This document shows positions 1 through 8,745 of a stretch of DNA of 64,000 nucleotides, piece after piece. The position numbers and the translations under genes were made by a program. The stretch is from Gammaproteobacteria bacterium (GTDB taxonomy: Bacteria; Pseudomonadota; Gammaproteobacteria; DSM-16500). Below the pieces are notes generated by a model. It was given only the letters and a program-made list of their open reading frames with translations, was not told the origin of the DNA and did not search any database. Numbering within the stretch: the stretch's first letter is position 1; the number at the start of each line of letters is the position of its first letter. The stretch is taken from positions 496,001 through 560,000 of the forward strand of contig JACDDU010000001.1 of NCBI GenBank assembly GCA_013816845.1. Reading direction: 5' to 3'.

Positions 1-100
1 AGGGTTATGCGGCGAAAAAAGATTTTTTTTGCGGTATTTAGAAAAATTAACGCATAGCTTAATGAGAAGGAACGCTGATTATAAAGCACGTTTCTTGATG

Positions 101-134
101 AAAAAGGCGGAGCTAAAACTCGCCTTTCTTTTTA
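101..134 (+). terminator. Rho-independent terminator of a gene left of the window
   Basis: A stem of AAAGGCGGAG and CTCGCCTTT around a CTAAAA loop, with one bulged G, is followed by CTTTTT. It faces right and no complete gene precedes it in the window, so it probably ends a gene whose body lies before position 1. It also lies just beyond the end of the leftward gene at 150. Confidence 0.6.
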
Positions 135-149
135 ACATCAATGCATGGG

Positions 150-1367
150 TTATAATTCAGTTTTTCTTCCTAAACCTGGGGTACGTATTTCTCGTTCTGC
201 TAATATTTCATTTACCTCTTTAACACAAGCATGTTGCGGTTTACTGAGCACCTGCAAATTGTGAGATGTAAAATGCGTATAGTAGCGATAAATATCAGCA
301 ATCATGGTTTGTTTCTGGTTTGCTGGCAATTCGTCATAATTTTCTTTACCATAAAGCTCTTCTAATCGATGCTCGATATATTTTGAAAATTGCTTTAAGG
401 TTTTAGCATCTCTGAGTGGAAAAATAATTCCATTCCACAAATCACAAATTACCGCGTTAGGATAAAGTTCCGCTAAGCCTTGAATATTGATATCTTTTTT
501 GAAATTAATCTGCTTGTCCTTGCTGCTGTGCGGCAGCACAACGGCTAACGTGTGTCCTTCTTCACCTGCAATCTTTTGCGATAATATACCCATAGGCAAA
601 CCTTCAAAGGCTTTAACCTTTTTAATTTTTTGTAAAGCAATACGGGCCATTTCATCGCACATGCCGAGTATCACTTTTTGATTTGTTTCAGGGACATTAA
701 TCGTCATTAACTCATTGGTTGTTGCCATTTTAAGATGCATCATGCTGTAATGGTAAGCAATGACCCCTGTTTGCTCAGGTTTGCAATTTGCTCGATAGTA
801 GGTCATCAATTTCTTTGCTTCCTCATCTAGAATTTCTCTTTCCTTTACCCGGGTTTCATCCAGATATGTTTTCTCTTTAGGACTGCAATGATTAGGTTTT
901 TTTCCAGGCAAGGCTACGACATAGTCCATTTGTTTAATACTACGAGCTTGCACACCGTCAGTATCTTTATTGCATGTTTTATGGGTTGGAAAGGTTATCT
1001 TGTTAAGTTGACTGAGTAATTTATCAGTATCATCATTCGTTTGCACACTAGCAGCGCTTATTGTGTCAGTCAAATTTGCAAAAAATAATGTCGACATAAA
1101 AAGCGTCGTTTTTATACCCGGTTTCAAAAATTTTATTGGATGATGCGTATGGGATACTTCATCCTTGGGAAATGGATTATGCTGAAAATGCTCATGAATA
1201 GCTGACCGGGGGTCTGTTATAGATCGGGTTGCAATCCTGTTTGAGATTGCTCCAGTAGAATGAGACCGCTTAGATAAAAATTTAGAAGGTCTTTGGGCAG
1301 TATTTAATTCCCCTTTCAATCTATTTTGTTTTTCTTTATAACTTTTTCCCTGGTTCTCGTATGGCAT
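150..1367 (-). CDS. Effector-like protein with putative Cys-His-Asp catalytic site and C-terminal KTEL
   Basis: No named family is recognised. The 405-residue protein has a basic, Ser/Thr-rich N-terminal 80 residues, then a hydrophobic stretch (about 85-107) ending in an Ala-Ala pair that could be a signal peptide or membrane anchor. The C-terminal half carries three spaced motifs: GMCDEMA (C237), EEGHTLAVV (H272) and VICDLWNG (D309). That order and context resemble papain-like or YopT-like cysteine protease/acyltransferase folds known among bacterial effectors. The last four residues are KTEL, a functional variant of the KDEL endoplasmic-reticulum retention signal in eukaryotes. If translation starts near residue 80-91 the hydrophobic stretch would be N-terminal, so the start is uncertain. 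The catalytic assignment is inference from motif spacing. Confidence 0.7.
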   Translation of the reverse strand: MPYENQGKSYKEKQNRLKGELNTAQRPSKFLSKRSHSTGAISNRIATRSITDPRSAIHEHFQHNPFPKDEVSHTHHPIKFLKPGIKTTLFMSTLFFANLTDTISAASVQTNDDTDKLLSQLNKITFPTHKTCNKDTDGVQARSIKQMDYVVALPGKKPNHCSPKEKTYLDETRVKEREILDEEAKKLMTYYRANCKPEQTGVIAYHYSMMHLKMATTNELMTINVPETNQKVILGMCDEMARIALQKIKKVKAFEGLPMGILSQKIAGEEGHTLAVVLPHSSKDKQINFKKDINIQGLAELYPNAVICDLWNGIIFPLRDAKTLKQFSKYIEHRLEELYGKENYDELPANQKQTMIADIYRYYTHFTSHNLQVLSKPQHACVKEVNEILAEREIRTPGLGRKTEL

Positions 1368-1822
1368 TTATAAACCCTCAAAACGTGAAATTTTTTCATC
1401 GTATCATGCAATCCATTAAGACTTTATTAACACCTTTACGGAAGCTAGAACAGTAAGTTTAAATCTAATACTTTTCTCTTAATTCATATCCTAATTAAGA
1501 TTCTGTTAAGTTTTAGTCGGAATTACCCAAATCATTTCATTCGTAAAATGGGTTACAATAAAATATAACGCAAGAACGACTCAAATCCATTCTAACGAGA
1601 GTTACAAAAAAGACTGATGTTTTAAGAGTTTCAATAATGATGCCGCGAGCCGTTCTACAATAAGTGCATGATTCATAATTTTACATTTTTTTGCATGATT
1701 AAGAGAGTCTTAAGGCACGTTTAATATTCTCACCTAGCTTATTTAAGTAAATTATAAAAACCGCATTAATATTATATTAATAAACTAATTCTATAATAAT
1801 TAATATAAATCCGAGTCCTACA
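1368..1822. other. AT-rich intergenic region between divergent genes
   Basis: This 455-base stretch separates two divergently read genes and should hold both promoters. The 100 bases before 1823 are very AT-rich with several TATAAT-like strings. I could not single out a promoter with confidence. I see no RNA gene and no credible small reading frame. Confidence 0.5.
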
Positions 1823-3970
1823 ATGAATAATCGATTAGATCCTAAAGATGTTAAAAGCTTAACCCTACATCCCAGTTTAAGTCGGGAGGTTAATCGTCAG
1901 GTTATTATTCCAAAGCAGTTCCTTGGTGAACTCAAAGTTAGCTTGGAATCATTTATCGTGGGTGATGACAAGGTAATCGATGAATTGCTTCGAGCTAACG
2001 AATGTAATCCTGACTATTTTAACAATCTAAACCTAAACGTTGATAACCTGAACACCTGTGTGCAGATTAGAAATATTTTAAATCTATTTCTTATTTTAAT
2101 TGATGAGAAATTTCAAATTTTTATTGCTCAAAGGAATGATCGAGAAAAAGTACAAAAAAATTATGCTACATTCTCTAAATCCATAGTTTTTCTTAAATGT
2201 TTCATTAAATTGTTTGACGAACTCGATAAAGTTGACCCCAGTGAATTGGATAGAATTGAAACATTACTTTTTAATTATCAACAAGCACGTCTATCTCTTT
2301 TAGAGATTAAAGAAAAAGATGCTATCGTCTTGACTGAAGAGAAGAATATATTAAAGCATATCGCGCGTTTGAGAGGTGAAATTGCAAAGATAGACCATAC
2401 CTCTCCGTACTTACCCGCTGACCCTGATTTTTTTAATTCACTAAAAAATAAAGATCGAAGAGTGCGAAGTAGTCTCCTTCGCGGGCTTAAAGACTCTTTA
2501 GAAGCTGAAGCACAATATAAAAAACAAAGAATAAGTAATCAAGCCGCTTCCAAGCAATTAATCAATACCATTGAAATATTATTGCAGAAAAGTCTAGAAA
2601 ATATTAAAAGGGAAAATATCACATTAAAAGATTATTTTTATCTAAGTACTTTAGATTACGCCATTTTAAATGACTTATTATCGATTTATGCTAAAGATCC
2701 TAATCCTACAATACTTCATCTTCTCGCTATATCCATCCCCAATGCCCATTTATACCAATTTGTGAACCAATTTGCTTCCCTGCAAGGAAGTAATACTTCA
2801 CATTTATTACTTGCGATTCAGCAAACAGCCAACCTACCTACAAGACAGTATCATTTCCTAGCGCTTGTTTTTAAATATAATAATTTCGATAATCACTATT
2901 TAAACACTTTGCTAACATCAATATTTAGTAATGGCTTATTGAGCAACGCAAACCTCGCTGAAGATGACTTGGGGAAATTGGCTGATCTTTTCAAAAAAAG
3001 CGAATCAAATGCTCTTATTCAAAAAAATATCATCAGATTAATAACTTACCCAATAAGTTCCAAGCAGAGGATTAAAGCATTAATTACGTATGCTCAAAAC
3101 TCAAATTCGCCGCTTGAGGATATTTCTTATATCCGAGCGCACCGGATAAAAGCGAGAAAAAGTGCAACTGACAAAAAGCAAAATTTAGATGGACTTCGAT
3201 TAATACAAAAGGTTGAAAAAGACTGTGCTGATCGAGATGGAAGAAAGCGTCAGAATGATATTCAAAGAGAAAAAGTTAAACAGCAGAGACAGGCCATATT
3301 ATTACGAGAGGAGGATCTTGCTAAGAGTATAAGGGAAATTTCATCCTCGCATCCCACTATTACGGATAGCAAGACAAATGCAAATATTGACCTAACCCAG
3401 AAGAATATTGATACCCCTCACGCACCATTAGACACAGTTGAAGAAATTTCCAGTTCAGATGATGTTACTAGACAAAGTGGAACTACTTTAAATGTTGAAT
3501 CAATTAAGACAACTTTAGAAAACTACTTACATTCTAATACAGACTTAACGTATAGCTATTGCGCTCAACATATCCGTAATATTATGAAAGTTGATATGAG
3601 TAATAGTGACCGCTTAAAACTATTGCAGGAAATTTTTGTATCTGTTACTCATCGTGCGGACTCGGTTACTTCAGACGATGATCGTTCATTTAAATCAACT
3701 TCAAGCTTGTTCTTTAACCACAATATTTCTTCGCGCGACAAAAGACATGTTCGAGCCTTGAAACAATGTTATTACGATGTATTAATCAATATTCTCGAAG
3801 ACAACAGTGTCGATGAAAACACTAAATCAAAACTGATTAAAGAAACGAAAAACAGTAAGAATATCATTAACTATAATTGGCGTTGTCTTTTATTTCAAAC
3901 CAATTCCCGCAGTTCTTTGGATCGCTCCATTCATTATTTTCAACGGCAAGGTTTGGTACCAAAAAGTTAA
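1823..3970 (+). CDS. Large hypothetical protein with central coiled coil
   Basis: This 715-residue protein matches no family I recognise. It is predicted soluble: no signal peptide and no membrane span. Residues 1-440 are mostly helical. Residues about 443-506 are densely charged (Lys, Arg, Glu, Gln) and look like a coiled coil. A Ser/Thr/Asp-rich linker (about 507-565) leads to a second helical region. There is no good ribosome binding site before the ATG, but no better start is seen. Size, coiled coil, disordered linker and lack of a recognisable housekeeping domain resemble Legionellales effectors; that role is inference. Confidence 0.7.
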   Translation: MNNRLDPKDVKSLTLHPSLSREVNRQVIIPKQFLGELKVSLESFIVGDDKVIDELLRANECNPDYFNNLNLNVDNLNTCVQIRNILNLFLILIDEKFQIFIAQRNDREKVQKNYATFSKSIVFLKCFIKLFDELDKVDPSELDRIETLLFNYQQARLSLLEIKEKDAIVLTEEKNILKHIARLRGEIAKIDHTSPYLPADPDFFNSLKNKDRRVRSSLLRGLKDSLEAEAQYKKQRISNQAASKQLINTIEILLQKSLENIKRENITLKDYFYLSTLDYAILNDLLSIYAKDPNPTILHLLAISIPNAHLYQFVNQFASLQGSNTSHLLLAIQQTANLPTRQYHFLALVFKYNNFDNHYLNTLLTSIFSNGLLSNANLAEDDLGKLADLFKKSESNALIQKNIIRLITYPISSKQRIKALITYAQNSNSPLEDISYIRAHRIKARKSATDKKQNLDGLRLIQKVEKDCADRDGRKRQNDIQREKVKQQRQAILLREEDLAKSIREISSSHPTITDSKTNANIDLTQKNIDTPHAPLDTVEEISSSDDVTRQSGTTLNVESIKTTLENYLHSNTDLTYSYCAQHIRNIMKVDMSNSDRLKLLQEIFVSVTHRADSVTSDDDRSFKSTSSLFFNHNISSRDKRHVRALKQCYYDVLINILEDNSVDENTKSKLIKETKNSKNIINYNWRCLLFQTNSRSSLDRSIHYFQRQGLVPKS

Positions 3971-4089
3971 TCCTGTAAATTAAAGGCTTAAATATACCCT
4001 ATTGAAACTTAGGCAAAGTATGAACCTTTGTGTTGTCATTGAACACTCCCTAGCCGTAACTGTACATTATTTGTTGCATTTATAATTTA

Positions 4090-5751
4090 ATGAATTATAA
4101 TATTTCAATTTCCGCCGCCCTGGGTCTTGCATTCCGAATGTCTAGTCAAAGAATTGTCAAATTTTTAATCATTACGCTTTGGTTCCTCATTGCCAGTACT
4201 GCTTTGGCATATGCCTATTTACAGCCTACATTACCTATAAATCTTTTGAATTATATGGCCAGTAATCCTCTCCGGCCCTATGCTTTATTTTGCCTTGCCT
4301 CTGTTTTATGCCTCTTAGCAGTAGCGTCGGTCGGAATATTCCGTAGCCAATGTTTTTATAAAAGAGTATTTACTATCGTAGTCTTGGTTTTGCCAATCAT
4401 TCTATTGCTGCTAGGGGTACGTGCAGTGCCAGAATGGATTTCATTTTTTGATGATTTCACTATTATTTTATTGGGAATTATAGTCGGTCTTATCTACAGT
4501 GACCCAACCAATCAATTAGTAAAGCCTTCCCGCACAATCAATCTGGCTACGAATATAAATTTAAAAATTTTATCTTTTCTTACATTGCTAACATTTATCT
4601 TAAGCTTTGCTGTAAACGTTTATTCGGATCCCCTCCTGCCAACCATGTTTAAGGATTTCCTATCTAGTCAACCCATTCAGAATATTTACCTTGAAAGAAT
4701 AGGTATGGTGAGTACCCTGCTATTTCCCTTTTCGCTTATTCTTTTATTTTTCCGTTTAAACATTGCTAGGTACCTTTTTATCCTTACGACATTTGGAATG
4801 CTTATGAGTGATTCGATGCCAGCTGATGCACTTTCGGGTTTAAGTTCATTGAGCGGGTACTTTCTCATTATTTTAATGGGGATATTAAGCGCCATTATTT
4901 GGAGCAAGCGCTTATCTCAACAATTTATATTTTTTAAGAAGAAAAGAAATTTTTTACGGACTTTCATTTTATCTTTTTATTCCAAAAGCTTTTATCGAGA
5001 AGTTGCATTTAAATGGAAAGGTTTTGGTCTATTTAATTTATTAATATTAGCAGGAATCAGTGCTTATTTTTCCTCAGATCATTTTATAGAAAACAATTCG
5101 GCTAAAAGAACATTAGTCAGTCTCAGTGCAGTAACGGATCAAATGCCTAATTTATATATTTATAAAAATAATCTTTCTATTAAAGAACCGGTTCCTTATT
5201 TTTTTTACGATAAAGATAAAAATATAGTCGCTATTATTGACACTTCAGGAAAATATAATACTTTAAGTGCGAATGACAAAGCGAAACTATTGATTACTAA
5301 GAACACTATTTTTATAAAGGATTCAATTGATTATAAGGTAAAGGCATTGCCTATCTCATTAAAACAGGCATACTTAACGATAAACAAAAACGAAGTTCAA
5401 GTTATGTTTGGATTTATCAAATTTATCACGTTAATGGTGTTTTTCTTTTTATTCCTAATTATAAAGTTTGTTATCTATTTATTATTAGTTTTATTAATTG
5501 CATGGTTAGGTGCTAGTGGTAGAAAGCTAAAGGTCTTGAAACTAGATTATAAAGCACGTGTTAGACTAATTATTCTTGCTTTCACTCCTGTTGCGCTTAT
5601 CAATGGACTCACACAATTAATAGGCTGGCTTCCGATATTCATATTGTATTTTCCATTAATTATTGCAGTATATGTCATTTATTCCAAATTTATTGTCAAA
5701 ACGATTTCAACAGAAGTAATGCAAAGGGCAAATCGACAGGCTCCTGTTTAG
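4090..5751 (+). CDS. DUF1189-type membrane protein with extra N-terminal membrane half
   Basis: This 553-residue integral membrane protein has about eleven hydrophobic segments. The C-terminal half (about 295-540) looks like DUF1189: a FYREVAFKWKGFG-like entry, one span, a soluble loop containing PYFFYDKDKNIVAIIDTSGK, then a cluster of spans. DUF1189 proteins are usually only about 250-300 residues. Here roughly 290 residues with about eight spans precede that domain, which I do not recognise. No ribosome binding site is obvious before the ATG. It stands alone between two unknown genes. Function is unknown; the family assignment is from memory of the loop motif. Confidence 0.7.
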   Translation: MNYNISISAALGLAFRMSSQRIVKFLIITLWFLIASTALAYAYLQPTLPINLLNYMASNPLRPYALFCLASVLCLLAVASVGIFRSQCFYKRVFTIVVLVLPIILLLLGVRAVPEWISFFDDFTIILLGIIVGLIYSDPTNQLVKPSRTINLATNINLKILSFLTLLTFILSFAVNVYSDPLLPTMFKDFLSSQPIQNIYLERIGMVSTLLFPFSLILLFFRLNIARYLFILTTFGMLMSDSMPADALSGLSSLSGYFLIILMGILSAIIWSKRLSQQFIFFKKKRNFLRTFILSFYSKSFYREVAFKWKGFGLFNLLILAGISAYFSSDHFIENNSAKRTLVSLSAVTDQMPNLYIYKNNLSIKEPVPYFFYDKDKNIVAIIDTSGKYNTLSANDKAKLLITKNTIFIKDSIDYKVKALPISLKQAYLTINKNEVQVMFGFIKFITLMVFFFLFLIIKFVIYLLLVLLIAWLGASGRKLKVLKLDYKARVRLIILAFTPVALINGLTQLIGWLPIFILYFPLIIAVYVIYSKFIVKTISTEVMQRANRQAPV

Positions 5752-5882
5752 TCCATTTCTACCTATAAAAAATTTCAATACTAACTATAATTAAAGAATA
5801 TTATTCAATTCTTTCTTTTATACGTATCTTTTCGGTTGTTCATTCTACTTTTAAAAATACAATAAATTGATAAGGATCAACA

Positions 5883-6581
5883 ATGCAGGATAGACAATCA
5901 ACTTCTACGATGCTCTCAGCGCTAGGCAAACATCCGGTACCTTTTTCAAACGGTGACACATCTTATTCTCCACAAACCGTAGCGGAGGGTCTCAAAAAAG
6001 CACACGGGGTGCACGCAACAATTAAAGGAACGATAATAGCTACCTTTAATGCGACGCATGCCAGTAAGCAATGGACGTGCCCTGTTTCTAAGGGAAACTT
6101 TAAGCCCGATGAAAAGAATGGCTATGCCCATCATCTTCATATGGGTACGACCCGAATTTGGAATGCCGATGGCAGCATTAATGAAGAAAGATGGGATAAA
6201 TTTGTCGCGGCAGTTACTGCAGGGCAAGATGAAGCCAAAGAAAAAATTGTCACACTGAGTGCTTTAAAAAATTATTTGAAAGTTTGTTACGATCAAGATG
6301 AGCAAGATTTAAATTCTGGTAGAAACACACATGCACTTTTTTCATCTAAAAAGGTCCAAGGCTTTGCAGCAACTGCGGCGTGGGATGAGGTTTATGATAG
6401 GCTCACTTGTGGATGGAAGCCCATAAATAGTCAGTCTCTCGTGCTTGAACCTTATATTACTTTGTCATTAATCCGTTTGTTTTTTGAAGATTCTATTGTT
6501 GCTTTTAAAAAAGCAGAAGAAGGAGAGCTACCGATCCCTAAACCATATGTCGGTATTACGCCGATGGGTAAGCGTTCTTAA
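5883..6581 (+). CDS. Hypothetical soluble protein
   Basis: This 232-residue protein has no signal peptide and no membrane span. AAGGA lies six bases before the ATG, a good ribosome binding site. The middle contains CPVSKGNF, YAHHLHMGTTRIW and NADGSINEERW. The last looks like a degenerate EF-hand loop, but the first and last ligand positions are not acidic, so calcium binding is not supported. I do not recognise the family. It is followed by a clear terminator at 6621, so it is probably monocistronic. Confidence 0.7.
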   Translation: MQDRQSTSTMLSALGKHPVPFSNGDTSYSPQTVAEGLKKAHGVHATIKGTIIATFNATHASKQWTCPVSKGNFKPDEKNGYAHHLHMGTTRIWNADGSINEERWDKFVAAVTAGQDEAKEKIVTLSALKNYLKVCYDQDEQDLNSGRNTHALFSSKKVQGFAATAAWDEVYDRLTCGWKPINSQSLVLEPYITLSLIRLFFEDSIVAFKKAEEGELPIPKPYVGITPMGKRS

Positions 6582-6620
6582 GCCAGTTTTTAGGGGATAG
6601 TTAAATAATTGTTAGCTTGA

Positions 6621-6655
6621 GAGGGGTTCGCAGTTGCGTGGACCCCTCATTTTTT
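6621..6655 (+). terminator. Rho-independent terminator
   Basis: GAGGGGT and ACCCCTC form a seven-pair GC-rich stem around a 14-base loop, followed by ATTTTTT. It lies 40 bases after the stop codon of the gene ending at 6581. Confidence 0.75.
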
Positions 6656-6736
6656 GGTTAATGTTGCTGCGTCAAAGCTTTTTGCCGGATGAAAAGTTAG
6701 TGGAGGTTTAAAAAAATAATAGGGGTGATCCATTTC

Positions 6737-6916
6737 ATGATTACCAATACAAGTCAAATGGCCCGCAAATGTATGATAGTGTTTTCAATTGTGAGCAGTT
6801 AAGTAACTCCTATCTTTGCAGCAGGGGACTTCAAAAACTCTCCAAACGCTGACCTTCCTATTTTTTCAGACGACCGTGCCCTAGATTGTCATTCATTTTT
6901 TGAATTCCACTTTTAA
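6737..6916 (+). pseudogene. Remnant of a small secreted-protein gene, interrupted by a stop
   Basis: Reading from the ATG at 6737, or from the in-frame ATG at 6758, gives a signal-peptide-like start (MARKCMIVFSIVSS). An in-frame TAA at 6800-6802 interrupts it. The same frame then continues VTPIFAAGDFKNSPNADLPI to a second stop at 6914-6916. Basic residues, a hydrophobic core and an Ala-Ala cleavage-like site on both sides of the TAA suggest one signal peptide cut by a nonsense mutation. Similar small exported proteins are intact elsewhere in the window. The evidence is composition only. Confidence 0.35.
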
Positions 6917-7052
6917 AAAGTTCTCGAAGCTGAAGCGATTATTTTCCTTTCATCCATGCTTTTCGGTAAATAAACAGCTTTACAAAAAAAAAATTATTCA
7001 TAATAGTATTTTTAATGTAAAATCATATAACCGACAAGTAAGGAAGCTAGTC

Positions 7053-7439
7053 ATGACTAAAGCAAACAGTAAGCACGCAATTGCCAAGGAAGACCAAGGC
7101 CTTGTCAAAAGCTTGAAAGATTTTTTGAAGTCTATTACCACCTCGACGCCTAAACGGCGGTCTAAATCAGCAGCAGCAAAAGCTAAGAAAGGTAAGAAAG
7201 CTAAAAATGCTAAAAAAGCTAAGGGTAGTAAAACAAAGTCTCTTACTAAAAAAGCATCTCCGCGTAAAAAGCAAAAAGCAAAATCTCGTAAAACGAATCA
7301 ACGTAAAAAACTAACGTCAACAAGTGTTAAAACAAGTAAACGTAAAGCTAAATCGAAAGTGGCAAAAAAGGGAAGTGCTAAGCGGGGCGTAGCAAAGAAG
7401 CGCGGAAAAAGTAAAAAGAAAGCTGAAATAACACTCTAG
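7053..7439 (+). CDS. Histone H1-like lysine-rich DNA-binding protein
   Basis: The 128-residue product is extremely basic. After about 35 ordinary residues it is almost all Lys, Ala, Ser, Arg and Thr, with AKKA, KAKS and RKK repeats, like the C-terminal tail of histone H1 and the Hc1/Hq1 proteins of Chlamydia and Coxiella. Those proteins coat and condense DNA, and in Coxiella and Chlamydia they go with the condensed resting form. I chose the ATG at 7053 because AAGGA precedes it by eight bases; a longer in-frame reading from 6900 lacks this and has an unlike composition. A conventional globular domain is not evident, so binding is probably by charge. Confidence 0.8.
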   Translation: MTKANSKHAIAKEDQGLVKSLKDFLKSITTSTPKRRSKSAAAKAKKGKKAKNAKKAKGSKTKSLTKKASPRKKQKAKSRKTNQRKKLTSTSVKTSKRKAKSKVAKKGSAKRGVAKKRGKSKKKAEITL

Positions 7440-7448
7440 TTCGCTATG

Positions 7449-7474
7449 GGTTGGTTTCCGTTAGGGAACCAACC
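7449..7474. terminator. Inverted repeat between convergent genes
   Basis: GGTTGGTT-T-CC and GGAACCAACC form a ten-pair stem with a single bulge and a five-base loop, just after the histone-like gene. There is no T run on the + strand, so termination is likely but not certain. Confidence 0.45.
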
Positions 7475-7578
7475 TCCATTATAAAGTCATTGTATCTGCA
7501 AATCCTCGTATTACCATCCAGCCTAGTAATTGTTGTGCTTAACGTAGCTAAATTAACGTATGCATGATTAGGGCCACG

Positions 7579-8316
7579 TTAATAAGGTTTAACGATGACT
7601 TTCGTACCCTGTGTGGCAAAATTATGACGAAGCCAATAAGCATCCTCAACACTAATCCGAACACATCCGTGGCTCATATTGCGTCTTGCTAACTGGTTTG
7701 AGCCATGTAACCCTTGGTTGCCATTGAAGAACATACAATATGGCATGGGCGCCCCTCCGCGCGGCAAAGGATATCGACTTGATTTGCAGGCACGACTGCC
7801 GAGCGAGAAAATTCGAAAGCTACCCGAGCGAGTGCGGCATGAACGTCCTATGTCGGGGCACCAGTTGGCTCCTGCTGAAGCAATACCAGATCGCAATAAT
7901 TGACCACTACTGCTATATGCAGCCCAGCTATGCGTATGCGGATCAACCACAATGAGTTTTTCCCCGGGGGAGGCAATACGGCGGGACATCCGTGATCGAT
8001 CTGCCACTTGCATGTATTCATCTTCTTCTTGAAAGGATTCTTGCTGAGATACTTGTTTTGCTATACGGCGATGCGCTTTCCGGGGAGGTTCTTGTTGATA
8101 ATGTTCATTGGCGAATTCTTCACTTGGGAAAGCTTTTTCTAATTCTGCACTAGCGTCTGCAGAAGAATAATAATCTTGATCCGCGTTATAGCTACTGACT
8201 GAATCATTAGAAAATTCATTTTCCCACTCGGCAGCAAAAACTGGTGGTGCAGCTATCGTAAGAAAGATAATACTGAGTGTACCGAAAGCTATTCTCTTAA
8301 GAATATCCATGACCAC
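7579..8316 (-). CDS. L,D-transpeptidase (YkuD domain), exported
   Basis: This periplasmic enzyme probably cross-links peptidoglycan (3-3 links) or attaches proteins to it. A signal peptide covers residues 1-29 (hydrophobic core, then FAAEW). An acidic, Gln-rich linker runs to about 115. The YkuD domain follows, with H204 in LHGSNQ and the catalytic C218 in SHGCVRIS. The call could begin at GTG 8316 or at the in-frame ATG 8310; GAG seven bases before the ATG slightly favours the latter. L,D-transpeptidases are abundant in Legionella and Coxiella, where 3-3 cross-links mark the resistant small-cell form. Confidence 0.9.
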   Translation of the reverse strand: MVMDILKRIAFGTLSIIFLTIAAPPVFAAEWENEFSNDSVSSYNADQDYYSSADASAELEKAFPSEEFANEHYQQEPPRKAHRRIAKQVSQQESFQEEDEYMQVADRSRMSRRIASPGEKLIVVDPHTHSWAAYSSSGQLLRSGIASAGANWCPDIGRSCRTRSGSFRIFSLGSRACKSSRYPLPRGGAPMPYCMFFNGNQGLHGSNQLARRNMSHGCVRISVEDAYWLRHNFATQGTKVIVKPY

Positions 8317-8745
8317 GCTCGTTTTATTTTTTATGATTTAATTATTTTACCGCATAAAAACAAAGCGATTTTGTATAAGAATTGGCAATCCCTTGACTAA
8401 TCAAACTAAATAAAATTTTTCCTTATCCAAGTAATACATAAATGAATGCTGATTAAAGTAATTTTGCTGAAAAGAGGGTGAAGTGACAACCCCTTATAAT
8501 TTGTTAAACACTTGAATCTTCATCTTTTCTTAAATACGTCAGTCTATTTCAATGTAATAGAGTTTTAACTCTTAATATTCATTAGTTATAAAATAAGCTG
8601 CAACCATTATTAATGCACGTAGTGATCATACCACCAGCAAGCCTTGTGTGATCTAAAGTGGCCTATCCTTGAAGGGAAGAGGTGCAATAATTTCTTTGGT
8701 CTTTATTGCCTACAGGGCATCACAACGCTTACCTTGAATCAATCA
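8317..8745. other. Intergenic region, nothing recognised
   Basis: This 429-base AT-rich stretch lies upstream of the transpeptidase gene and downstream of the secreted protein at 8746-9729, both read leftward. It should contain the transpeptidase promoter near its left end. I found no convincing reading frame, RNA gene or strong hairpin. Confidence 0.4.

Noticed and set aside
29-223. Rightward 64-residue frame at the left edge
   Set aside because: It runs across a clear terminator (101-134) and into the end of a well-supported leftward gene. The composition is not protein-like.
78-5562. The 15-mer GATTATAAAGCACGT occurs near 78 and near 5548
   Set aside because: One shared 15-mer in 64 kb of AT-rich DNA is expected by chance, and the flanks do not match.
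5946-6258. Overlapping frames on both strands inside the gene at 5883
   Set aside because: They are shadows of a gene with a good ribosome binding site and have no start signals of their own.
5883-6581. Possible EF-hand calcium site (NADGSINEERW)
   Set aside because: The first and twelfth loop positions are not acidic, so calcium binding by a normal EF-hand is not supported.
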